Below are positions 1-5,046 of a stretch of 5,046 nt of DNA, one piece after another. Every line of letters begins with the position of its first letter. The stretch's first letter is position 1. The stretch spans positions 1 through 5,046 of the forward strand of contig JAPOZF010000141.1 in the NCBI GenBank assembly GCA_026706165.1. Reading direction: 5' to 3'. The notes under the pieces are model-generated. The model made no database searches. It had not been told where the DNA came from and saw only the letters and a list, made by a program, of their open reading frames with translations. A program made the position numbers and the translations under genes. Origin of the DNA: Gemmatimonadota bacterium (GTDB taxonomy: Bacteria; Latescibacterota; UBA2968; UBA8231).

Positions 1-1
1 G

Positions 2-100
2 ATGGCGGTGTCCATCATGGTGGGCCTGCTCTTTGCGACGGTGATCACCCTGCTGTTCGTGCCCGTGCTGTACAAGATCCTCTTCCGCGTCGGAGACTGA
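2..100 (+). CDS. RND efflux transporter, C-terminal end (partial)
   Basis: Only the last 32 codons and the TGA stop (98-100) are in the window; base 1 is the final base of the preceding codon. The peptide begins MAVSIMVGLLFATVITLLF and ends VPVLYKILFRVGD. It is one long hydrophobic segment with the FATV...L..PVLY pattern typical of the last transmembrane helix (TM12) of AcrB/HAE-1 or CusA-like RND pumps, followed by a short cytoplasmic tail. RND proteins are inner-membrane proton-driven exporters that work as trimers with a periplasmic adaptor and an outer-membrane channel. The substrate cannot be told from this fragment. The gene is convergent with the amidohydrolase gene, with 53 bp between their stop codons. 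The family call rests on the pattern of one helix, but that pattern is characteristic. Confidence 0.82.
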   Translation: MAVSIMVGLLFATVITLLFVPVLYKILFRVGD

Positions 101-112
101 CCTGCCGTTTTT
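91..112 (+). terminator. Weak intrinsic terminator of the RND gene
   Basis: CGGAG (91-95) can pair with CT (102-103 as C,T) and CCG (105-107), with G104 bulged and a six-base loop (96-101). The helix is directly followed by five Ts (108-112). The stem is short (five pairs plus a bulge) but GC-rich, and it overlaps the stop codon. It fits a weak Rho-independent terminator in a convergent gene gap. Seen by eye; no folding energy was computed. Confidence 0.35.
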
Positions 113-153
113 CCATGCTTCAGGAGTTAGGGAAATCCGGACTCAACAGCTCG

Positions 154-957
154 TCAGCTGAAAAAGAGCCGCTCCGCGGTGCCGCGCAGGATCTGGTCGC
201 GGTCGGACTCGGAGAGGCCGAGCCTGTCGCGCACAACGGAGATCGAGTCCTCCATCGTTTCCTTGACGACCTGGTACGGCGAGTCGCTCCCCCACATGCA
301 CCGCCCGGGACCGAAGGCGTCGATGACCCGCCGTATCATGGGGATGAGGTCGTCGTGCGGCGGACCGTCGCCCAGAGCGTGGAGCCGGGATATCTTGACG
401 TGGGTATTCGGCAGGGTGGCGATATCGGTCAACAGCTCAATATGAGCGTCGTTTACCGGCTCCCTCTCCCCTACCCGTGTCATGTGGTCGACGACGACCG
501 TCGTATCGGGGTGCCTGGCGGCCATTTCCCTGATGGCGGGAGCGCCGGCCGGATGGGTGAGGGGGCACATGGCTTGACCGGTCTGGGCGGCGGCCTCGAA
601 AAGGCGGTCCCACTGCGGGCCGTCGTAGTCGACGCCGATGCGGAACCCGCGAACGCCCCGTGCCTTCAGGGCCTCCATGTCTTCCTGGACGGTCTCCTTC
701 ATCTCGTCGACGATGCCTATTGCGCTGAACACGCCGGGGAAGCGCTCGAGGGCGTCGATTGCGTAGCTGTTGTCGAATTCGTGGTAGCCCGTCTGCACGA
801 TGACGACCTTCCCGATCCCGGACGGTCGCGCGTGACGCAGGTACATCTCCGGCGTAAAGTCTGGAGGGTCGAGGTCCTCGGCGGCCTGCCCTCCGGCGAG
901 GGGGTAACTGGCTACGTCGGAAGTCCAGAGGTGAATATGGGCGTCGATCCAGGCCAT
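154..957 (-). CDS. Amidohydrolase-2 family TIM-barrel metal hydrolase
   Basis: This 267-residue protein has the hallmarks of the amidohydrolase-2 family (PF04909, COG3618 type). The metal-binding H-x-H (H7, H9) lies in the opening IDAHIHLW strand. There is a conserved His in VVVDHM (H158), a VKIS strand (residues 187-190, where relatives have VKLS), and a metal/catalytic Asp in MWGSDSPY (D225). Known relatives include sugar and aromatic lactonases (L-fuconolactonase, 4-sulfomuconolactone hydrolase, 2-pyrone-4,6-dicarboxylate hydrolase) and some decarboxylases. The reaction is therefore probably hydrolysis of a lactone or similar bond, with the substrate unknown. There is no signal peptide, so it is cytoplasmic. 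The length is usual for the family and the gene looks intact. The ATG at 955-957 is supported by AAAGGAGA seven bases upstream. It is divergent from the exported serine hydrolase and convergent with the RND gene. Confidence 0.9.
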   Translation of the reverse strand: MAWIDAHIHLWTSDVASYPLAGGQAAEDLDPPDFTPEMYLRHARPSGIGKVVIVQTGYHEFDNSYAIDALERFPGVFSAIGIVDEMKETVQEDMEALKARGVRGFRIGVDYDGPQWDRLFEAAAQTGQAMCPLTHPAGAPAIREMAARHPDTTVVVDHMTRVGEREPVNDAHIELLTDIATLPNTHVKISRLHALGDGPPHDDLIPMIRRVIDAFGPGRCMWGSDSPYQVVKETMEDSISVVRDRLGLSESDRDQILRGTAERLFFS

Positions 958-1024
958 CGTTTTCTCCTTTCAGCAGTGAAGTGATTCCCAAGTACTGAAC
1001 CAAGATACAAGGAGAAAGTGCGAA
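958..1024. promoter_or_regulatory. Divergent intergenic region, 67 bp
   Basis: This short region must hold the start signals for both the leftward amidohydrolase and the rightward serine hydrolase genes unless a promoter lies inside a gene. A Shine-Dalgarno sequence is present at each end (CTCCTTT at 963-969 as seen on the + strand, and AAGGAG at 1009-1014). It is visibly less GC-rich than its flanks. I looked for -35/-10 pairs on both strands and found no convincing sigma-70 match, and no clear operator palindrome. The promoter role is inferred from gene orientation. Confidence 0.35.
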
Positions 1025-1027
1025 GTG
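1009..1027 (+). promoter_or_regulatory. RBS deciding the GTG start of the serine hydrolase
   Basis: AAGGAG (1009-1014) lies ten bases before GTG at 1025-1027. Another GTG at 1018 is too close to the SD and opens a different frame, giving an Arg/Gly-rich shadow product. The 1025 frame opens directly into a clean signal peptide, so GTG at 1025 is the likely start. Confidence 0.7.
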
Positions 1028-3535
1028 AAGCTCTGCAAGTTGCTGCTTCCGCTGGCCTTGGCGGCCGCCGCCGCCGCCCTGCCGGAAGACGACATGGTGT
1101 TCGACGTGCCCCGGCTCGAGGGGATCGTCGTCGACGGGGACGGATCCGAGTGGGGGGACCGCGGGCTGCGCATCGGCGTGATCAAAAGCAAGGAGGGAAC
1201 CCCGACCCCGGCCGCCGATCTCGACGTCCGCTTCCGCCTCGGCTGGGACGACGAGGGCCTGCTCCTGCTGCTGACCGTTCACGACGACGTCCCGGTGGAA
1301 CACCCCTCGATGACCGAGCTGTGGTCGAAGGACTCGATCGAGCTGTTCGCGTCGACGGGGCCGGGTGCGAAGACCCTCTACCAGGTCTACCTCGGCCCCG
1401 GGCGGGACCCGGAGTTCCCCGAGGTGCGCAGGAAGTTCTTCGACCACCGGGAGGGCGGGGAATCGATGGCGGAGCTCGAGCTCAGGGCGGCGCGGTCGCT
1501 GACCGCAACGGGGTACGTCTTCGAGGTGCTGATGCCCTGGGCCAACCTCGGCCGCGAGCCGGCGACGGGAGCAGAGGCCGGTTTCCAGATCTACGTGAAC
1601 GACTCCGATGTCAGGGAGGAGTGGGACTGGTACCGGGCGCTGTGGTACCCTCGCGACGCCGCCCACATGTACCCGGGCAACATGCACCGCCTGCGGCTGG
1701 CGGAAGAAGCCGGGCCGCCGGTCGAGGTGGTCTCGTCCGCCGGTCTCGACGGCACGCGCCTGCGGCTCGACCTGGCCGCGGTGCCGGAGCTCGCCGGGGC
1801 CAGGGTCAGCCTGATGTCGGGTGACCGGCTGGCGGCGGAAACCGCGTTCGAGCGGGACGCGACCAGGGCGTCGGCAACGGTCGAGCTGCCGCTGCTGCCC
1901 GAAGACGAGCCGTACGGCACCCTGTCGGCGGTCGCGGAGGGCCGGGAAATCGCGCGCATCGAGCTTCCCGACCCGCGCCAGCTGGCCGCCCGGGAGCTGA
2001 TGCAGATGAAAGTGATCTGCGACCCTCATGTCTTCACCGGGGTGGAGCTTCCCCCCTGCGGGCCTGAACGGCCGACGCGGGTCGAGGGGCTGGCCGGGCG
2101 CTTCGGGGTGCGCACCCGGTACTTCGACAGCGGCTTCCGGGAAGTGACCGCGGCCGAGAGGCCGGGCCGCTACGGCGCCGTCATCGAAATCGACACCGAA
2201 CACTCGGGAGTGCTGCGCCGCTACCGCACCCTGTTCCGCCAGCCGGCGCCGGTTTCGTGGTGGCGGGAGAACGACGTGATAGGGTCGGTGCGGCTCCCGG
2301 ATCAGCTCGGGATCGCTCCCGAAACCGCGGCGCGCCACGCCGAATCCATCGCCGAGTACGCCAAGTGGCGGTTCGTCGAGAGCCTGAAGGAGGATGTCCG
2401 CGGCGCCGCCCTGCTGGCCGGCCTCTACGAAGAGGAACCGGGCGCGGAAGAACCGGTCGGGCCTGGAAACGACGCCGGGGCAAGGGACCGGCAGTGGTGG
2501 GTGGACCTGAAGCGCCGGCTGCAGGGGGCGGCAACCGCCGCCGCCGAACCGTTCGTCTGCCCCCGTCCGCTCGCCGGTGAGCCGGCGCCGGTGCTGCGCC
2601 CGGGATCGGCGGCCGAAGCCGGGATGTCGCCGGCAGCAGTGGCCGGCATCGATTCCCTGTGCCGGGTGTGGGCGGAACAATCGGACCAGGGGTTCGCCGT
2701 GGCCCTCGCAAGGCGGGGGGTGCTCGTCCTGCACGAGGCGTACGGCACGCGGGACGGAAGGCCGATGACGGTCGACGACCGCAGCTGGATGGCGTCGATC
2801 ACCAAGCTCCTGTCCGGCACCCTGATGATGATGCTCGTCGACCAGGGACTCGTCGATCTCGACGCCCCGCTCGACACCTACCTGCCCTCCCTGCGCGGCA
2901 TCGAGGTCTCCAGGCCGCTGACGATCCGGGATCTCTACATCCACACCAACGGCCTGTGGGGGCACTGGGGGGACGACCTGCACGACTTCGAGGAGATCGT
3001 CGCCGGGTACTACCCCTTCCTGCCCGTCAGGGAGCAGCACAGCTACAACGGGGCCGGGTACGCCATCGGCGGCAAGGTGATCGAAGCGCTGACCGGCGAG
3101 GCGATCCCCATGTTCTACAAACGCCACCTCCTCGACCCGCTCGGCTGCACGAACACCCACGTCACCGACACCTCCGGGGGTGCAACCAGCGTTCCCGCCG
3201 ACATCGCCCGCATCGCGCAGATGCTGCTCAATCGCGGCGCTTACGGGGATTTGCGCTTCTTCGGCGAGGAGACGTTCGCGCAGATGCTGCCGGCGAAGCA
3301 GGTGCTGTCAAACGGCCAGGAGGTCGAGTGGGGGATCGGCGCCACGTGGCACAGGAAGGAGGGGCTCGGCGAGTCGACCTTCGGGCACGGCGCGGCATCG
3401 GCGGCGACCCTGCGCATCGATCCGGAGAACGAGCTGATCGTCGTCATGACCCGCAACTCCGCGGGAACGCATTTTTCCGACTTCCATCCGCAGTTTCTCG
3501 AGATGGCCGGGAGGGCCTGCGAAACAGGTATGTAG
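1025..3535 (+). CDS. Exported CBM9-like / beta-lactamase-fold serine hydrolase
   Basis: This 836-residue protein has four parts. Residues 1-19 are a Sec-type signal peptide (K2, K5, a Leu core, then an Ala run) with no lipobox. Residues about 25-226 resemble the CBM9-like beta-sandwich (PF06452), with IVVDGDGSEW, a W-D-D-E-G-L-L strand, DSIELF, GYVFEVLMPWANL and VNDSD. Residues about 230-520 are not assignable: first beta-strand-like, then a conserved-looking block around YFDSGFREVTAAERPGRYGA, then an acidic helical stretch. Residues about 522-830 are a beta-lactamase family (PF00144) serine hydrolase, with nucleophile and base S591-I-T-K594, Y674-N-G in HSYNGAGYAIGG, and H788-G-A. These motifs point to an esterase, peptidase or PBP-like activity more than a true beta-lactamase. 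It is probably periplasmic and perhaps acts on a carbohydrate-linked ester or on cell-wall material. The domain calls are confident; the substrate is unknown. Confidence 0.88.
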   Translation: MKLCKLLLPLALAAAAAALPEDDMVFDVPRLEGIVVDGDGSEWGDRGLRIGVIKSKEGTPTPAADLDVRFRLGWDDEGLLLLLTVHDDVPVEHPSMTELWSKDSIELFASTGPGAKTLYQVYLGPGRDPEFPEVRRKFFDHREGGESMAELELRAARSLTATGYVFEVLMPWANLGREPATGAEAGFQIYVNDSDVREEWDWYRALWYPRDAAHMYPGNMHRLRLAEEAGPPVEVVSSAGLDGTRLRLDLAAVPELAGARVSLMSGDRLAAETAFERDATRASATVELPLLPEDEPYGTLSAVAEGREIARIELPDPRQLAARELMQMKVICDPHVFTGVELPPCGPERPTRVEGLAGRFGVRTRYFDSGFREVTAAERPGRYGAVIEIDTEHSGVLRRYRTLFRQPAPVSWWRENDVIGSVRLPDQLGIAPETAARHAESIAEYAKWRFVESLKEDVRGAALLAGLYEEEPGAEEPVGPGNDAGARDRQWWVDLKRRLQGAATAAAEPFVCPRPLAGEPAPVLRPGSAAEAGMSPAAVAGIDSLCRVWAEQSDQGFAVALARRGVLVLHEAYGTRDGRPMTVDDRSWMASITKLLSGTLMMMLVDQGLVDLDAPLDTYLPSLRGIEVSRPLTIRDLYIHTNGLWGHWGDDLHDFEEIVAGYYPFLPVREQHSYNGAGYAIGGKVIEALTGEAIPMFYKRHLLDPLGCTNTHVTDTSGGATSVPADIARIAQMLLNRGAYGDLRFFGEETFAQMLPAKQVLSNGQEVEWGIGATWHRKEGLGESTFGHGAASAATLRIDPENELIVVMTRNSAGTHFSDFHPQFLEMAGRACETGM
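1061..1078 (+). repeat. GCC trinucleotide run in the signal peptide
   Basis: GCG followed by five GCC codons encodes Ala13-Ala18 in the signal peptide's hydrophobic core and C-region. It is a short in-frame triplet repeat. Slippage here would change the core length by single Ala residues without breaking the frame. Confidence 0.6.
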
Positions 3536-3544
3536 AGCGGTCGC

Positions 3545-3604
3545 GAACCTGAGCCCATTTCCTCGACGCCGGCGCCGAGGTTCAGTACCCCCGCGGACTC
3601 GGGG
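3545..3604 (+). other. Two GC-rich hairpins in the hydrolase-OMP spacer
   Basis: The first hairpin has CCTCG (3561-3565) pairing with CGAGG (3576-3580) around an inner CGCCGGCG palindrome. GAACCT (3545-3550) can instead pair with AGGTTC (3578-3583), which competes for the same 3' arm. The second has CCCCG (3589-3593) pairing with CGGGG (3600-3604) around a six-base loop. Neither is followed by a T run, so they are not classical Rho-independent terminators. They may slow read-through from the hydrolase gene, protect mRNA ends, or form the leader of the downstream gene. In GC-rich DNA such hairpins also arise by chance. Confidence 0.3.
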
Positions 3605-3619
3605 TCTGCGGTTCATGGC

Positions 3620-3634
3620 AGGAGGTTTTTGATG
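3620..3634 (+). promoter_or_regulatory. RBS selecting ATG 3632 for the outer-membrane protein
   Basis: A near-perfect AGGAGG (3620-3625) sits six bases before ATG at 3632-3634. An in-frame TTG at 3629 adds only one residue but would leave just three bases of spacing, so ATG 3632 is preferred. Confidence 0.75.
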
Positions 3635-4501
3635 AGAACAGGGCTGGTCATGCTGTGCGCACTCGGCTGCACCGTGGGGGCGGGAGATGCCCATGCCGAA
3701 GCGGGACGGTACGGATGGTATTTCAGCGGCGCATCCGGTCTTGCCCTGAGCTCGGGCATGGACCAGACCGGTTGGAACCGGGACACGGTCTGCTATCCGA
3801 CCGACCCCTGCTTCACCGCCGATCCCGCCCCGGAGCTGTCGGGGTACCGCTGGGGCTACGACATTGACGCCGATGCCGGCCACGGGTTCGAGTTCGCCCT
3901 CGGCCGCGGCCTCGGCGGCCTGCGCCTGGAGGTCTCGTTCTCCCGGAGCAGGAACGACATCGGCCAGGAATTCGCCTCTCTCGAGTATTTCGACGGCAGC
4001 CCCTGGATCGGCCGGGAGGGGACCGTGGTTTCCAACGACGTGGCTTCGATCGGCTGGCTCACCACCCGGATTCTGGCGCTCAACGTGTACCGCGACTTCC
4101 GGGTGACCCGCCGCCTGACCCCCTACGCCGGCGCCGGGCTTGGCGCCGCCTTCGCCACGGTCAGCGACGTGCAGTACTCCAACGACTACCAGGACACCGC
4201 GGAGTCGCCGCCTGTCTACGACCCGCCGCTGTCGTTCTACAACAGCGTCCAGGACTCCGACTATTCCGGCAGGGCGGCCGCCGGCCGGCTGCACGCCGGG
4301 GTTGATTACGAGGTGAACGACGGGATGCTGCTCGGGGTTAAGCTGACCTGGTCCCTGGTCGGCGAAATCACCGACACCGGCGTCTATGCCAGCCACCCGA
4401 TGCAACAGGAGGGGGATCCCCCCTTCACCAACACGACGAGTTTCGGTGCGTCGCAGGGTTGGTCCCTCGCCCTCGCGGTCAAGCACCGGCTCGGGGGTTG
4501 A
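3632..4501 (+). CDS. Outer-membrane beta-barrel-like protein
   Basis: The 289-residue product starts with a signal peptide (MRTGLVMLCALGC...) ending in AHA before E23, a good signal peptidase I site; the ALGC at residues 10-13 is a poor lipobox. The mature part is rich in Gly, aromatic residues and alternating polar/hydrophobic strands: RYGWYFSGASGLALSSG, HGFEFALGRGLGGLRLEVSF, LALNVYRDFRVTRRLTPYAGAGLGAAF, RLHAGVDYEVNDGMLLGVKLTW and WSLALAVKHRL. The VYRDF...LTPYAGAGLGAAF segment is typical of OmpA-like/OMP_b-brl (PF13505) small barrels, so an outer-membrane barrel of about eight strands is likely. C54 and C60 sit in a predicted extracellular or periplasmic loop and could form a disulfide. The chain ends HRLGG, not in the terminal aromatic residue typical of many barrels. 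The function is unknown. The gene lies 96 bp after the serine hydrolase on the same strand. Confidence 0.78.
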   Translation: MRTGLVMLCALGCTVGAGDAHAEAGRYGWYFSGASGLALSSGMDQTGWNRDTVCYPTDPCFTADPAPELSGYRWGYDIDADAGHGFEFALGRGLGGLRLEVSFSRSRNDIGQEFASLEYFDGSPWIGREGTVVSNDVASIGWLTTRILALNVYRDFRVTRRLTPYAGAGLGAAFATVSDVQYSNDYQDTAESPPVYDPPLSFYNSVQDSDYSGRAAAGRLHAGVDYEVNDGMLLGVKLTWSLVGEITDTGVYASHPMQQEGDPPFTNTTSFGASQGWSLALAVKHRLGG

Positions 4502-4519
4502 GGGGTTCGGGCGGGTCAG

Positions 4520-4544
4520 CCCCAGTCATGATCCGTGACCGGGG
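4520..4544. terminator. Hairpin in the convergent OMP-hicB spacer
   Basis: CCCC-A-GTCA (4520-4528) pairs with TGAC-C-GGGG (4536-4544) around a seven-base loop, giving eight pairs with one A/C mismatch. It lies 18 bases after the outer-membrane gene's stop codon, between convergent genes, where a terminator or 3'-end-protecting hairpin is expected. There is no T run on the + strand, so a classical intrinsic terminator is not shown. Confidence 0.4.
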
Positions 4545-4569
4545 ATATGGGGACTTCGGAGGCCTGCCG

Positions 4570-4594
4570 AAAAAACAGCCTGTTGGAAGGCAAC
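4570..4594 (-). terminator. Weak candidate terminator for hicB
   Basis: Read on the - strand just past the hicB stop, a small stem (GTTG/CAAC at 4591-4594 and 4582-4585, or the AACAG/CTGTT symmetry at 4574-4584) is followed by six Ts (4575 down to 4570). The position and T run suit an intrinsic terminator, but the stem is only four to five pairs, so this is tentative. Confidence 0.25.
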
Positions 4595-4608
4595 CGGAAC
4601 GGTAGCTG

Positions 4609-5025
4609 CTAACTTGGTGTCGAGGTCCCGACGTGCAGGTGCCGGCCTATGGCTCCGAGTGCTGCGTCCAGCTGATCCATTCGCGAGTTGTGCTGAACAT
4701 CCAGCACCCGGTCCACCTGCGGCAGGTGCCAGCCGAGGCGGCGGGCGAGCTCTGCTTTCCCGATGCCCTGCTCCCGCATCCCCTGGTAGAGCATCACCTT
4801 GATTGCGGTGAGGGTCGGAAGCACGGCGGTTTCCGGTCCTGGAGATGGTGAAGGGATTTCCCGTCCGGCGTGGATGCGGGCGGCTATCGCCTCTTCCAGG
4901 GCATCGACAGCCCGGGCGAGCGCTTCGTCCCTGTCCATTCCGAACGTGGTGAGTTCCGGGAAATCCGGGGACGCGGCCAGCAGGGTGCCATCGTCCTCTT
5001 CGAGCAGAATGGGATAGGTCAGCAT
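4609..5025 (-). CDS. hicB: HicB-family type II antitoxin
   Basis: This 138-residue protein has the two-part HicB layout. Residues 1-60 match the HicB-like RNase H-related fold: YPILLEEDDGTLLAASPDFPELTTFG, then a helix DEALARAVDALEEAIAARI and the IPSPSP turn. Residues about 72-131 are a helix-turn-helix DNA-binding domain (TAIKVMLYQGMREQGIGKAE, then LARRLGWHLPQVDRVLD). HicB binds and neutralises the HicA mRNA-cleaving toxin and usually represses its own operon through the HTH domain. The length and motifs look intact. The ATG (5023-5025) overlaps by one base the TGA of the upstream reading frame (TGATG), which implies translational coupling with the toxin gene; no separate strong SD is visible. 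It converges on the outer-membrane gene. Confidence 0.92.
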   Translation of the reverse strand: MLTYPILLEEDDGTLLAASPDFPELTTFGMDRDEALARAVDALEEAIAARIHAGREIPSPSPGPETAVLPTLTAIKVMLYQGMREQGIGKAELARRLGWHLPQVDRVLDVQHNSRMDQLDAALGAIGRHLHVGTSTPS

Positions 5026-5045
5026 CAGGTCAACCCCGGGTCTTT
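5025..5045 (-). CDS. hicA: Probable HicA toxin, extreme C-terminus (partial)
   Basis: On the - strand, six codons (KDPGLT) and a TGA at 5027-5025 precede hicB with a one-base overlap. HicA toxins often end near a ...(K/R)-x-(A/P)-G-L motif and are normally encoded just upstream of hicB, so this is probably the last residues of hicA, a small dsRBD-like ribonuclease that cleaves mRNA. The identity rests on gene context and six residues only; the rest of the gene, including its catalytic His, lies beyond the right edge. Confidence 0.45.
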   Translation of the reverse strand, partial: KDPGLT

Positions 5046-5046
5046 C

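Noticed and set aside
147..160. CAGCT/AGCTG hairpin at the end of the amidohydrolase gene
   Set aside because: There are only five pairs with a four-base loop, no T run follows in the direction of the amidohydrolase transcript, and it overlaps coding sequence.
115..984. A 289-codon + strand frame antisense to the amidohydrolase gene
   Set aside because: It mirrors the amidohydrolase codons on the opposite strand, shows no family pattern and no convincing ribosome binding site. The amidohydrolase has catalytic motifs and a good SD.
1018..1824. GTG start at 1018 opening a 268-codon frame
   Set aside because: It is only three bases after the SD, the product is Arg/Gly-rich, and it overlaps the real gene in another frame.
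437..3160. A 907-codon open frame on the - strand across the amidohydrolase and serine hydrolase genes
   Set aside because: Its product is Arg/Pro/His/Gly-rich with no recognisable domain. It lies antisense to a gene with clear motifs and in another frame of the amidohydrolase. This is the usual GC-rich shadow frame.
3656..3670. Possible lipobox (Ala-Leu-Gly-Cys, residues 10-13) in the outer-membrane protein
   Set aside because: The -3 and -2 residues do not fit the usual Leu-Ala/Ser-Gly/Ala-Cys pattern, and a clean AHA signal peptidase I site lies at residues 20-22.
3308..4486. A 392-codon - strand frame antisense to the outer-membrane protein gene
   Set aside because: The composition is shadow-like and no motifs are seen. 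The + strand frame has a signal peptide, a strong SD and barrel-like strands.
4555..4575. TTCGG/CCGAA stem followed by an A run on the + strand
   Set aside because: An A run after the stem on the + strand is not an intrinsic terminator. On the - strand the Ts come before this stem, so it does not serve as one in that direction either.

Overview
The window is GC-rich, Gram-negative-type bacterial DNA. The evidence is the tail of an RND inner-membrane efflux pump, a secreted beta-barrel-like outer-membrane protein and codons with strong G/C third positions. A pseudomonadote is the best guess, but nothing here fixes the taxon. The window reads as ordinary chromosome with one toxin-antitoxin edge. 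I see no insertion sequence, CRISPR array, tRNA or rRNA.

Layout, left to right. (1) The last 32 codons of an RND transporter on the + strand, with a weak intrinsic terminator overlapping its stop codon. (2) A complete amidohydrolase-2 (TIM-barrel metal hydrolase, COG3618-like) gene on the - strand. (3) A 67-bp divergent intergenic region. (4) A large + strand gene starting at GTG. It encodes an 836-residue exported protein with a CBM9-like domain, an uncharacterised middle region and a C-terminal serine hydrolase of the class C beta-lactamase/PBP fold. (5) A 96-bp spacer with two GC-rich hairpins. (6) A + strand gene for a 289-residue outer-membrane beta-barrel-like protein. (7) A 107-bp convergent spacer with a good hairpin. 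(8) A - strand hicB antitoxin gene that overlaps by one base what looks like the end of hicA, which runs off the right edge.

How the genes may work together. The amidohydrolase and the serine hydrolase are transcribed divergently from one short region and are both hydrolases, the first cytoplasmic and the second exported. A shared regulator or linked substrate (for example a sugar-derived ester or lactone) is possible, but only as inference. The outer-membrane protein follows in the same direction and might be read through from the hydrolase gene. The HicAB module is probably functionally independent.

The most unusual item is the serine hydrolase. It combines a carbohydrate-binding-like N-terminus, a middle region I cannot assign, and catalytic motifs Ser-x-x-Lys, Tyr-Asn-Gly (where Tyr-x-Asn is usual) and His-Gly-Ala (where Lys-Thr-Gly is classical). 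I found no clear candidate for a wholly new multi-gene system.
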